Source of the DNA: Actinomycetota bacterium
Lineage (GTDB): Bacteria; Actinomycetota; UBA4738; HRBIN12
Assembly (NCBI GenBank): GCA_005884925.1
Contig: VAYU01000031.1
Span: forward strand, 1-64,000
DNA length: 64,000 nucleotides
Direction: 5' to 3'
Position 1 is the first letter of the stretch, and every line of letters begins with the position of its first letter. The position numbers were made by a program, and so were the translations under genes. This document shows positions 16,948-24,609 of this stretch, in pieces. The notes below the pieces were generated by a model. It was not told where the DNA came from. It saw only the letters and a program-made list of their open reading frames with translations, and made no database searches.

Positions 16948-17330
16948 CGGGACCGACGCGTCTGTGGGAGCTCCGGACGGTGGAGGGAGGCGCGAACGGG
17001 CTCGAGTTCGCGAGGTCGCGCCTGGACGCCGTCCACGATCAGGTCCTGGTGCACGCCGCGCCGACGAGGATGCGGGTCGAGGTCACGGACGATGGAGCCG
17101 CCCTGCTGGCGATCGGAGAGGATCTCCGCGCCGACACCGACACGCCGATGACGCTGCTGCGGTTGGACGGCGTTCGCGTCCTCCGCGAGCAGATCTGGCC
17201 GACGGACGCCCACCTCGGGATGGCGGTGATCCTGCCGGGCGGGGAGGCTGGGCTGCTCCGTTCGTGGTGGAACGCCGACGACGAGCGCAGCTGGCGTTGG
17301 CAGATCGAGCTCACCGGCGGGCGCGGGTGA
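16944..17330 (+). CDS. Small protein co-translated with split LigD, unknown function
   Basis: 128 aa. No family recognised. It is acidic and mostly beta by appearance: LWELRTVEGGANGLEFARSR, then QVLVHAAPTRMRVEVTDDG and GVRVLREQIWPTDAHLGMAV. The C-terminus is tryptophan-rich (LLRSWWNADDERSWRWQIEL). There is no membrane segment or signal. Its ATG overlaps the POL stop by 4 nt (ATGA), so it is made in step with the end-joining proteins. A role as an accessory or assembly factor is possible but unproven. The acidic N-terminal half and aromatic C-terminus could mediate protein contact. Confidence 0.7.
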   Translation: MTGPTRLWELRTVEGGANGLEFARSRLDAVHDQVLVHAAPTRMRVEVTDDGAALLAIGEDLRADTDTPMTLLRLDGVRVLREQIWPTDAHLGMAVILPGGEAGLLRSWWNADDERSWRWQIELTGGRG

Positions 17331-17351
17331 GGCCCCGGGGCTCGTCGGGTC

Positions 17352-17555
17352 CTATCGACCCAGGTGCGGTTCGAGGGTGGCGTAGATCGCCATCGCGTGG
17401 CCGTGCCCGAGCCCGTACTCCTCTTTGAGCCACGCGACGATCTGGCCGGCCTCACATCCGCTTCAACAGCCCTTTCGTGCGGGCGAGCCGCTCGAAGTCC
17501 TCCGGGTCTTGCCGGTCGTCTTCTGGATGTTGTCGATGTCGGCCTGGAAGTTCAT
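17352..17555 (-). pseudogene. DUF4287 protein with two frame disruptions
   Basis: The DUF4287 domain can be rebuilt only by changing frame twice. The first part from ATG 17555 reads MNFQADIDNIQKTTGKT; after a lost C in ACCCGGAGG it continues PEDFERLARTKGLLK. After a second loss near 17453-17456 the end reads AGQIVAWLKEEYGLGHGH and on to a TAG at 17352. The net change is -3, so total length (about 67 codons) is normal for this small domain. A strong site (GGAGGGAG) precedes the ATG. Both breaks are short deletions, so sequencing error is as likely as true decay. DUF4287 proteins have no known biochemical role. Confidence 0.75.
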
Positions 17556-17587
17556 CGCTCTCCCTCCTTCCCCGTTCCCGGAGAACG

Positions 17588-18313
17588 TCAGCTGAGGTCG
17601 AGGACGCGGTACTCCTCGGCGTGCTCCACCCCGATCGTCTCCCCCGCCCGGACCGCGTCCTTGCGCAGGAACTCGTCGAAGAAGCGGACCCCTTCGGTGA
17701 GCTGGCTCGCATGTCGCGCGAGCGCCTGGATCTTCATGTCGAAGAACCCGGTCACGTCCTCGGTGCGGTTGGGCTCGTTCGACCAGCCCAGCCACACGTC
17801 GAACACGTCCTGGGTCTCGAGGCCGTCGCCGAGCTGCTCGCTGAAGAAATGCGGATTCCCGCTGCCGGGGAAGCAGCTGTCGAGCGCGATCCACCCGGCC
17901 GTGCGGTGATCGGAGTGGTTGTAGTAGCGGTGCTCGAAGAAGACCGCGGTGGGATCGCAGCTCACGACGGTCTCGGCGCGGACCTCGCGGATCCGCCGGA
18001 TGACCGCCTCGCGGAGGATGCTCGTGTTCTCTAGCTCACCGTCGTGCGTCGAGAGCACGCGGGCGCTCGCGAGCCCCAGCACCTCGGCGCCTGCCTCCGT
18101 CTCCCGCTTCCGCGTCGCCGCGAGCTCGTCGCGGCTCGCCGTCGGATCGGCGGAACCCCGATCCCCGTTCGTGAGGATCAGCAGGTGAACCTCGCGTCCC
18201 GTCGCGGCCCACCTCGCCATCACCCCACCGGCGCAGATCTCCGCATCGTCGGGGTGCGCGAACACGGCAAGGACCGGGCCGGTCCTCGGGGTGGGCTCGG
18301 CGTCCTCCGGCAT
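17588..18313 (-). CDS. PIG-L/LmbE-family zinc N-deacetylase
   Basis: 241 aa. The metal motif AVFAHPDDAEICAGG (AHPDD) is near residue 20, and the third ligand lies in YYNHSDHRTAG. The catalytic Asp is the second of HPDD. PIG-L enzymes remove an acetyl or acyl group from N-acetylglucosamine-containing compounds; the actinobacterial members include MshB and Mca, which act in mycothiol synthesis and in removal of mycothiol conjugates. This one lacks features that would decide between them. ATG 18313 is 6 nt downstream of the pepA stop, so both genes are probably one transcript. It ends about 30 nt before the broken DUF4287 gene. Confidence 0.9.
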   Translation of the reverse strand: MPEDAEPTPRTGPVLAVFAHPDDAEICAGGVMARWAATGREVHLLILTNGDRGSADPTASRDELAATRKRETEAGAEVLGLASARVLSTHDGELENTSILREAVIRRIREVRAETVVSCDPTAVFFEHRYYNHSDHRTAGWIALDSCFPGSGNPHFFSEQLGDGLETQDVFDVWLGWSNEPNRTEDVTGFFDMKIQALARHASQLTEGVRFFDEFLRKDAVRAGETIGVEHAEEYRVLDLS

Positions 18314-18319
18314 CGGTGC

Positions 18320-19849
18320 CTACCGCTTCCGGGCACCCGCGCGGTCCTGGAGGAACCGGACCAGCGTGCGGACGGGCATCCCGGTGCCGCCCGCCGGCCC
18401 GAGGTCGTTCCCGTGCTCGGAATACGCGGGCCCCGCGATGTCCAGATGGACCCAGGGCGTGTCGCCGACGAACTCGGCGAGGAACCACGACGCGGTGATC
18501 GCGCCACCGTAGCGCTTCCCGATGTTCTTGATGTCCGCCACCTTCGAGTCGATCAGGGTGCGGTAATCGGGGAAGAGCGGCAGCTGCCAGATCGGCTCAC
18601 CGGTAGCCTCGCTCGCGCGGATCAGCTCGCCAGCAACCTCGTCGCTCGTGCCGATCGCGCCCCCCACGTCGGTGCCGAGCGCGACCATGCATGCGCCGGT
18701 CAGGGTGGCCGTGTCCACGATGCACACCGGGTCGTGCTCCGCGAGGTATGCCAGCGCGTCCGCGAGCACCAGCCGGCCCTCGGCATCGGTGTTGAGCACC
18801 TCCGAGGTCTTCCCCCCGCGATGCGTGATCACGTCACCGGGCTTCTGCGCCGACCCGCTCGGCATGTTCTCCGAACACGGGATCGCCGCGATCACGTTGA
18901 TCTTCACCTTCAGACGTGCGATCGCTTTCATCGTGCCGAGGATCGACGCGGCGCCGCCCATGTCCATCTTCATCGTCTCCATGCCGGATGCGTCTTTGAG
19001 CGAGAGTCCCCCGGAGTCGAACGCGATGCCCTTGCCCGTGAGCGCGATCGGGGCGGTCCGCGCGCCGGCCCCCCGGTACGTCAGCTCGATCATCCGGGGC
19101 GGATTGATCGAGCCCTTCCCCACGCCGAGGATCCCGCCGAAGCCGCCCTGGGCGAGCTGCATCTCGTTCCAGATCGTGCAGGCGATGCCCTCCTGCTTCG
19201 CCATCGCCTTCGCCACCTTGGCGATCTCCGCCGGCGGCAGGTCGCCGGCGGGTGTGTTGACGAGGTCGCGCGCCAACGTCACGGCGTCGACGAGGACGTC
19301 GGCCCGCGCGACCGCGTCTCGCGCCGCGCGCGCGTCCCACTTCGCGGAGCCGAGGATCGTGACCGTCTCGAGGGAGCCGTCGTCGTCCTGGGGGGTCGTC
19401 TTGTACCGGCGGAACCGGTACGCGCCGAGCCCGAGGCCCTCGGCCGCCGCCTGGACGGCGTCGGTCGCGTGCCGGGCGCCGAGGGCGAGTGGGAACGTCG
19501 TCGCGGCCGAGCCGAAACGCCTCGCGGTCCCGGCCGCGCGACCGAGCGCTCGACGCAACGCGGTGACATCGAACTCGGCCTTCGGACCCACGCCCACCAA
19601 GAGCGCTGCGCCGGCCGCGAAACCGGCTCCATCACGACCCCCGGCTCCATCACGATCCCCGACCCTGTCGCGACCCGTGACCAGCAGGGTCTCGCCCTTC
19701 TTGCCGGTCAGCTTTGCCGCACCGAACGCATCCCGCAGCCCGGTCTCGCGGACGCCCGGGCCCGGATCTCCGCCTTCGAACACCGGCAGGATCAGCAGGC
19801 CGGCGTCGACATCGGCCGGGGACTCGGTCGAGAACGCATACGTGGTCAC
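18320..19849 (-). CDS. pepA: Leucyl aminopeptidase (M17, PepA family)
   Basis: 509 aa. The N-terminal macro-like domain spans about residues 1-170; the catalytic domain follows with GKGIAFDSGGLSLKDASGME and the M17 signature NTDAEGRLVLADAL. Two zinc or manganese ions are held by Lys/Asp/Glu residues in these motifs. It removes N-terminal residues from peptides in the cytosol as a hexamer. The linker near residue 65-80 contains a short direct repeat (see repeat entry) that is unusual for the family. ATG 19849 fits the start of PepA proteins. It precedes the PIG-L gene by 6 nt. Confidence 0.94.
   Translation of the reverse strand: MTTYAFSTESPADVDAGLLILPVFEGGDPGPGVRETGLRDAFGAAKLTGKKGETLLVTGRDRVGDRDGAGGRDGAGFAAGAALLVGVGPKAEFDVTALRRALGRAAGTARRFGSAATTFPLALGARHATDAVQAAAEGLGLGAYRFRRYKTTPQDDDGSLETVTILGSAKWDARAARDAVARADVLVDAVTLARDLVNTPAGDLPPAEIAKVAKAMAKQEGIACTIWNEMQLAQGGFGGILGVGKGSINPPRMIELTYRGAGARTAPIALTGKGIAFDSGGLSLKDASGMETMKMDMGGAASILGTMKAIARLKVKINVIAAIPCSENMPSGSAQKPGDVITHRGGKTSEVLNTDAEGRLVLADALAYLAEHDPVCIVDTATLTGACMVALGTDVGGAIGTSDEVAGELIRASEATGEPIWQLPLFPDYRTLIDSKVADIKNIGKRYGGAITASWFLAEFVGDTPWVHLDIAGPAYSEHGNDLGPAGGTGMPVRTLVRFLQDRAGARKR
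19623..19655 (-). repeat. Two copies of a 15-nt direct repeat with period 18, in the pepA linker
   Basis: The 15-mer CCGGCTCCATCACGA (plus-strand reading) occurs at 19623-19637 and again at 19641-19655. It encodes two tandem copies of a GRDGAG-like hexapeptide on the minus strand. The period of 18 nt keeps frame, so it probably arose by slippage. It lies in a surface linker and should not affect catalysis. Confidence 0.85.
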
Positions 19850-19972
19850 GGATCGATCCTCCTCATCGTGGACGTGGACGCGCGCGAGCGGTGGGCCAGT
19901 CTAGTGGGAGGCCGCGCGCCGGTGATCGGCGGGTCGCGCCGGTAGGCTGATGCCTCCCATGGGACGAGCGCC

Positions 19973-20293
19973 GTGAAGACGCGACGGGTCACCGACCTGG
20001 TCCACTTCGAGGACGACGCCGCTCGCACCGAGATCCTCTACGAGACCCCACGGCTGTTCTCCCAGGTCGTGTGTGTCCAGGGGTCGCAGGGGATCGGGCC
20101 GATGTCTGACGCGAGCTCGGACGGGTTGCTCGTGGTCCTCACCGGGGAGATCGCGACGCAGATCGGCAAGGCGCGGGCGCGGATGCAGCAGTGGGAGTCG
20201 GCGCTCGTCCCTGCGGGCGAGGAGCTCACGCTCCGCAACGCCTCCGAGGAGCCGTCGGTGGTGCTCCTGGTGCTTGCGCCGCCGCCCGCCTAG
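19973..20293 (+). CDS. Small single-domain cupin
   Basis: 106 aa, one cupin barrel. Segments such as RLFSQVVCVQGSQGIGPM and SDGLLVVLTGEIATQIGK, then WESALVPAGEELTLRNASEEP, follow the two cupin motifs, but most of the metal-binding histidines are missing. It may therefore be a ligand-binding or structural cupin. GTG 19973 is the start that leaves a complete fold. The gene is divergent from pepA with about 120 nt between them. Its stop overlaps the stop of the convergent CytX gene. Function cannot be inferred. Confidence 0.75.
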   Translation: MKTRRVTDLVHFEDDAARTEILYETPRLFSQVVCVQGSQGIGPMSDASSDGLLVVLTGEIATQIGKARARMQQWESALVPAGEELTLRNASEEPSVVLLVLAPPPA

Positions 20294-21732
20294 GGCGTCT
20301 CGTCCGAGGCTGGGCGGCGGGGCAGGACCGCGAGGGCCACGACGAACGCCGCGGAGAAGCCGGGGATGCTCCCCCCGAGCGCCGAATCACCGACGAGCGG
20401 GAACGGAAGCCCGAGCCAACCGTGCACGATGTGCTCGAGGCCGGAGGTCCACCATCCGACGAGGGTCGTCGGCGCGCACCACTGGAAGACGACGAAGCCG
20501 ACCACCCACGGAAGGACGGCGCGCCACCGGATCCCCGATGGCGCGCCGTCGAAGAGCGCCTCCTCACCGAACCGGCCGTGCTCGCGGAGGCCCCAGTCGG
20601 CCAGGAACACGGCGAACAGCGGGACGAACACCGATCCGATCAGCAAGAGGAACCCCTCCAACGTCGCGGCCGCGTCGCTCCCGATCGCTGCCGCGATCGC
20701 GAGCCCCGCGGCCCCGACCGCTACGATCAGCGCGCGCTGGGACCACGCCGGGCGCGCGTTCTGCACGGTGATCGCGGAGGAATAGACGTTGGCCATCGCC
20801 TGGTCGGACTCGCCGACCAGGAGCGCCAACAGCACGACCCCGCCGCCGGCCACGGCGGCGATCGTCGTCCCGAGGTCCAGCACGTCCGTCCCGGATCCCG
20901 CCGCCAACACGAGCAGCGCTCCCAGCAGGTAGAACCAGACGTTCCCCAGCGCGTAGCCGGCCGCGGTGCCCACGAACGCCGCCCGCGGCTCACGTCCGAA
21001 CCGGGAGTAATCCGCGACGAGGGGGAGCCACGAGATCGGCATCGCGATCACGAGGTCCACGCCCAACCAGAATGGCAGCCCGCCCAGCCCGGGACGGGAC
21101 CAGATGGCGCCGAGATCAGCCCCGGCGAGGACCTTCACGGTGATCCAGACCGCGACCGCCGCAACGATCCACACGCCGAAGCGCTCCAACCACCTCCGGA
21201 CGGTGAAGATCGGGCCCGCGAGCGCGAGCGCCGTGCACACGACGGCCACGACGAGCATCCAGAGGAACGTCGCATCGAGACCGAACAGATCGACCGAGAC
21301 GGCGTTCGCGACCCGTCCCATCGCCCAGAACTCGAAGGCCGTCCACCCGATCAGCTGGACGAGGTTCGCAGCCGACGGAAGATAGGACCCGCGGAGCCCG
21401 AGTACCGGGCGGAAGAGCACCATCGATGGGACGCCGTCGCGGGCGCCGGCGGCCGCGACGAGCCCAAGCGGGACGCACCCGATCACGGTCCCGATCACGA
21501 TCGCGAGCACCGCCATCGGCAGGCCGAGTCCCGGAACGAGCAACGCCCCGCTCACCAGGACGAGGAGCCCGATCGACAGGTCGCCCCAGAGGACCGCCAG
21601 GTCCAGCCCGGAGAATCGTCGGAGTGCGTCCGGGACGGGGCGGATCCCCCAGGTGGGCGTCTCGCGTTCGATGGCGTGCTCGAGCCGTTCGGTGACCGAT
21701 GTCCCAGGTGCGATCGGTGTGATCGGTGTCAT
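20290..21732 (-). CDS. cytX: NCS1-family permease, probable hydroxymethylpyrimidine transporter (CytX)
   Basis: 480 aa with about twelve membrane helices. The NCS1 pattern is visible in FSGLDLAVLWGDLSIGLLV, WTAFEFWAMGRVAN and MPISWLPLVADYSRFGRE. CytX-type members import thiamine precursors such as hydroxymethylpyrimidine; the closely related CodB imports cytosine. A TPP riboswitch directly upstream decides in favour of thiamine-precursor uptake. The start ATG 21732 has GGAGG 6 nt upstream, and this site is inside the riboswitch 3' strand. No thi biosynthetic gene is near, so the organism may import pyrimidine for salvage. The convergent cupin gene ends at the same place. Confidence 0.9.
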   Translation of the reverse strand: MTPITPIAPGTSVTERLEHAIERETPTWGIRPVPDALRRFSGLDLAVLWGDLSIGLLVLVSGALLVPGLGLPMAVLAIVIGTVIGCVPLGLVAAAGARDGVPSMVLFRPVLGLRGSYLPSAANLVQLIGWTAFEFWAMGRVANAVSVDLFGLDATFLWMLVVAVVCTALALAGPIFTVRRWLERFGVWIVAAVAVWITVKVLAGADLGAIWSRPGLGGLPFWLGVDLVIAMPISWLPLVADYSRFGREPRAAFVGTAAGYALGNVWFYLLGALLVLAAGSGTDVLDLGTTIAAVAGGGVVLLALLVGESDQAMANVYSSAITVQNARPAWSQRALIVAVGAAGLAIAAAIGSDAAATLEGFLLLIGSVFVPLFAVFLADWGLREHGRFGEEALFDGAPSGIRWRAVLPWVVGFVVFQWCAPTTLVGWWTSGLEHIVHGWLGLPFPLVGDSALGGSIPGFSAAFVVALAVLPRRPASDETP

Positions 21733-21734
21733 GA

Positions 21735-21826
21735 GCTCCCTCCGCCGGTCCTGACCGGATCAGGTTCGAAGGGTCGCCGGTTCCGCAACCGGCCTCTCAG
21801 CCCGGTTCCACCGGGCTCCCCTGCAT
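21735..21826 (-). ncRNA. TPP riboswitch (THI element)
   Basis: On the minus strand the conserved THI core is present in order: GGGGAGCCCGG, GGGCTGAGAGG, a GCCGGTT/AACCGGC stem, then ACCCTTCGAACCTGATC and GCGGAGGGAG. The CUGAGA and GAACCUGAUC elements bind the pyrimidine and pyrophosphate ends of thiamine pyrophosphate. The final GGAGGGAG is also the ribosome binding site of the CytX gene, whose ATG is 3 nt beyond it. TPP binding should therefore hide the ribosome site and block translation. Confidence 0.95.
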
Positions 21827-21855
21827 CGGTTCCACGCTAGCACGAGGTCGAGCGA

Positions 21856-22305
21856 TCATCGCCGCCGCGGCCCGGATGCGATCACCGCTCCCCGGAGCCC
21901 CCGGGCGGCTCGCCGCATCAGCCAGCGGAGCACCGGCGCGTACAGCCGAGCAGCCAGCTCGCCGATCGCCGGCACCCGCAGGCGGACGTCCTCGATCCAG
22001 TCGAACCGCGTGCCGCCCGCCTCGGGCGTCAGGGTCCACGTGCCCTCACCCGCGACGACCCCCCCGTGACGCAGGACGAGCCGCCGGGGTGGATCCCAGC
22101 CGGTCACCTCCATCGCCTCCGTGAAGGGGAGCCCGAGGATCCTCGTCCGCACGGCGAGCCGGACGCCGACGCCCTCCCGGCGCGCAGACACGACCTCGAC
22201 GCGATCCGCGTCGAGCATCCAATCCGCCTGGCGCTCCCACGCGAGCAGGATCGCCCACGCCTCTTCGGGCGGACACGGGAGCGACGTTCCGACCCGGACG
22301 ATCAC
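21856..22305 (-). CDS. SRPBCC family protein
   Basis: 149 aa. An SRPBCC/START-like fold: SLPCPPEEAWAILLAWERQA near the N-terminus, ILGLPFTEAMEVTGWDPPRR in the middle and a C-terminal helix (LYAPVLRWLMRRAARGLRG). The fold binds hydrophobic ligands or acts in polyketide or lipid chemistry. GTG 22305 lies 3 nt after the hutH stop, so it is co-transcribed with hutH. It is distinct in sequence from the SRPBCC gene at 10.6 kb. The ligand is unknown. Confidence 0.8.
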   Translation of the reverse strand: MIVRVGTSLPCPPEEAWAILLAWERQADWMLDADRVEVVSARREGVGVRLAVRTRILGLPFTEAMEVTGWDPPRRLVLRHGGVVAGEGTWTLTPEAGGTRFDWIEDVRLRVPAIGELAARLYAPVLRWLMRRAARGLRGAVIASGPRRR

Positions 22306-22308
22306 GGG

Positions 22309-23838
22309 TCAACGGAGCGGACCGGTCACGCCTTCGACGGCCGCGACGAGGCTCCCGTCGTGCACGAGCTCGACCGCCGCCTCGATGTCCGGTCCGAACT
22401 CGCGGTCGTGTTCGACGAACGGGATGCGACCCCGGATCGCCTGCACCGCGGCGCGGGTCGCCGGGCCGGGCTCGAGAGGGGCGCGGAGGTCCAATGCCTG
22501 CGCGGCGGCAAGCGCCTCGAGCGCGAGCACGGTCTCGGCGTTCGCAGCGATCTCGCGCGCGTGCCGTGCGCTCGTCATCCCCATGCTGACGTGGTCCTCC
22601 TGGCCGGCGCTCGAGGGGATCGAATCGACGGATGCCGGATGGGCGAGCGACTTGCATTCGGAGACGATCGAGGCGGCCGTGTACTGGATCAGCATGAAGC
22701 CGCTGTTGAGCCCGCTCTCGGGGACCAGGAACGGCGGCAGGCCGTTGGAGGTCTTCGGGTCGAGGAGCCGGTAGAGACGCCGGTCGCTGATCGACGCGAG
22801 CGATACCAGCGACAGCGCAAGGGCATCCATCGCGACGGCGACCGGCATCCCGTGGAAGTTGCCGCCACTGCGGACGTCGTCGTCCTCGACGAGGACGATC
22901 GGGTTGTCGCTCACGCTGTTCGCCTCGATCGCCAGCACCTCGCGGACGTGCCGACAGGTGTCCCGGGTGGCGCCGTGCACCTGCGGGGCGCACCGCAGCG
23001 AATACGCATCCTGCACCAGGTGGGGAGACGCCCGGTGCGACTCGCGGATCGGGGACGCGTCCAACAGGAGACGGAGGTTCGTCGCGCTCGCGGCCTGCCC
23101 CGGGTGCGGTCGGAGGCGCTGGAGGCGCTCGTCGAAGGGCGCGTCGGTCCCGAGCGACGCCTCGATCGTCATCGCGGCGATCACGTCCGCGGCTCGGGCG
23201 AGCTGCTCGGAGCGAACCAGCGCGAGGGCGCCGATCGCGAGCATCCCCTGCGTGCCGTTGACGAGCGCGAGCCCTTCCTTCGCTTGCAGCTCGAGCGGAC
23301 GCAGCCCCGCTCGGCCGAGGCTCTCGGCTGCCGGCTCGGTGGCGCCGTCGCTCGTGAGCACCCGTCCGAGCCCGATCAACGGCAGGGCCAGACCGGCGAG
23401 TGGCGCGAGGTCGCCCGAGGCACCGAGGGAGCCCTGCTCCGGGACCGCCGGGACGATGTCGCGGTTCAGCATCTCGACCATCAGCTCGATCACCTCGGCG
23501 CGCACGCCCGAATGACCGAGCGCCAGGACGTGCGCGCGGAGCAGGAGCATCGCGCGCGCTTCCTCGCGCGACAGCGGTCGCCCGACCGCGGTCGCGTGGG
23601 AGGTGACGATGCCGCGCTGCAACGCCGAGCTCTGCTCGGGTGCGATCCGCGTATCGGCGAGCGCGCCGAAGCCGGTCGTGACGCCGTACATCGTGCGGCC
23701 GGCGGCGACGGCGCGCTCGACCACCTCGCGCGCGGCGCGCACGCGTTCGCGGGCGGGGCCCACGAACGCCACGTGGGCGCCGCGTGCCACCGCGACGACG
23801 TCCTCGAGCGTCAGCGGTTCCCCCACCGATACCGGCAC
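22309..23838 (-). CDS. hutH: Histidine ammonia-lyase
   Basis: 509 aa, the normal length. The self-forming MIO cofactor comes from Ala-Ser-Gly in EQGSLGASGDLAPLAG. TTGFGALADTR and NGTQGMLAIGALAL are conserved segments. The histidine in TSHATAVGRPL stands where histidase has its selectivity residue (tyrosine and phenylalanine lyases have His-Leu or Phe-Leu instead), so histidine is the likely substrate. The product is urocanate. No hutU, hutI or hutG gene is nearby, so the rest of the pathway must be elsewhere. GTG 23838 is my choice; the frame is open to 23874 and no strong ribosome site settles it. An SRPBCC gene follows after 3 nt. Confidence 0.9.
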   Translation of the reverse strand: MPVSVGEPLTLEDVVAVARGAHVAFVGPARERVRAAREVVERAVAAGRTMYGVTTGFGALADTRIAPEQSSALQRGIVTSHATAVGRPLSREEARAMLLLRAHVLALGHSGVRAEVIELMVEMLNRDIVPAVPEQGSLGASGDLAPLAGLALPLIGLGRVLTSDGATEPAAESLGRAGLRPLELQAKEGLALVNGTQGMLAIGALALVRSEQLARAADVIAAMTIEASLGTDAPFDERLQRLRPHPGQAASATNLRLLLDASPIRESHRASPHLVQDAYSLRCAPQVHGATRDTCRHVREVLAIEANSVSDNPIVLVEDDDVRSGGNFHGMPVAVAMDALALSLVSLASISDRRLYRLLDPKTSNGLPPFLVPESGLNSGFMLIQYTAASIVSECKSLAHPASVDSIPSSAGQEDHVSMGMTSARHAREIAANAETVLALEALAAAQALDLRAPLEPGPATRAAVQAIRGRIPFVEHDREFGPDIEAAVELVHDGSLVAAVEGVTGPLR

Positions 23839-23925
23839 GGCGGCAAGGCTACGGGCGGGGCGGCCCGCGGGCAAACCTCGCCGCTACACTCGGCCGAAGG
23901 ACGACGAGGGGAAGGGGTGCCGGCG

Positions 23926-24468
23926 ATGCTCCACGGCGACCACGTCACGCTCCGCGCGATCGAGCGCGATGACCTGCCGGTCCTGCACGAGCTGCTGGAC
24001 GACGACCTCGAGCTCATCGCCCGCGCCTCCGACACGCCGGCGCGTCCCGCCTCCCTCGCCGAGCTGGAACATCGGTTCGAGGAGCGGCTCGAGGAGGCCG
24101 ATCCGCGGACGATGCGCTTCGTGATCGAGGTGGACGAGGAGCTGATCGGTGAATGCGAGCTGCATTTCATCGATCACTTCCAGCGGACGTGTCACCTGGG
24201 GATCACGCTCGGACGGGCGTACTGGTCGAAGGGGTTCGGTCAGGATGCCGTGCGGGCCCTCGTCGACTTCGCGTTCCGCGACCTGGCGATGCGCAAGGTC
24301 GGCATGGAGGTCCTCGCGGACGACGAACGGGCGGTCGGTGCGTACACGAAGGCCGGTTTCGTCGAGGAGGGGCGCCTCCGCGCCCACGCCTGGTTCGACG
24401 GCGAGATCCACGACACGCTCGTGATGGGGATCCTCCGCGAGGAATGGGCGTCCGGCCCCCACCACTAG
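23926..24468 (+). CDS. GNAT family N-acetyltransferase (RimJ/RimL-like)
   Basis: 180 aa, one GNAT domain. It begins LHGDHVTLRAIERDDLPVLHE and carries the acetyl-CoA binding stretch LGRAYWSKGFGQDAVRALVDFAF followed by LEVLADDERAVGAYTKAGFVEEG. This order (GRxYxxKGxGxxA, then NxRAxxxYEKxGF) is typical of ribosomal-protein or spermidine-type acetyltransferases. The acceptor substrate is unknown. ATG 23926 is selected by GAAGGGG about 8 nt upstream. It is divergent from hutH with a short gap and is followed by the c-di-GMP phosphodiesterase leader. Confidence 0.88.
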   Translation: MLHGDHVTLRAIERDDLPVLHELLDDDLELIARASDTPARPASLAELEHRFEERLEEADPRTMRFVIEVDEELIGECELHFIDHFQRTCHLGITLGRAYWSKGFGQDAVRALVDFAFRDLAMRKVGMEVLADDERAVGAYTKAGFVEEGRLRAHAWFDGEIHDTLVMGILREEWASGPHH

Positions 24469-24478
24469 GTGCTTGAGC

Positions 24479-24600
24479 GAGCCACCGGCGCGAAGCCCGG
24501 TGGGACAGACGGGGGATATCGAGTCCATGCCGCCCGGGCGATTGCATGGGCCAACTCCGGTGGGTACGGTTCGCAGGTCGTGCGTAGCTTTCCCCTAGCC
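24479..24600 (+). ncRNA. Structured leader before the EAL-domain gene (class unknown)
   Basis: The 140-nt gap between the GNAT stop and the EAL-protein ATG contains two inverted repeats: CCACCGG (24482-24488) with CCGGTGG (24497-24503), and CCATGC (24525-24530) with GCATGG (24544-24549). The octamer CCGGTGGG recurs at 24497 and 24557, so two forms may compete for pairing. The downstream gene controls c-di-GMP. I could not fit a c-di-GMP-I core (no ACGCAAAGCC segment), so this is only a candidate cis-acting RNA. Confidence 0.35.
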
Positions 24601-24609
24601 GAAACGGCG

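Noticed and set aside
18044-19945. 600-codon rightward open frame opposite pepA and the PIG-L gene
   Set aside because: High-GC antisense artefact; composition is Arg/Gly/His-rich and the minus-strand genes have full motifs.
20191-21840. Long rightward open frame opposite the CytX gene
   Set aside because: Same artefact; it also crosses the TPP riboswitch, which is clearly read from the other strand.
22066-23925. Very long rightward open frame opposite hutH
   Set aside because: It mirrors the hutH codons on the other strand, is Arg/His-rich and shows no domain. Only its last part (from 23926, GNAT) is real.
24479-24600. c-di-GMP-I riboswitch
   Set aside because: Hairpins are present but the ACGCAAAGCC core and receptor could not be found, so I kept it only as an unknown leader.
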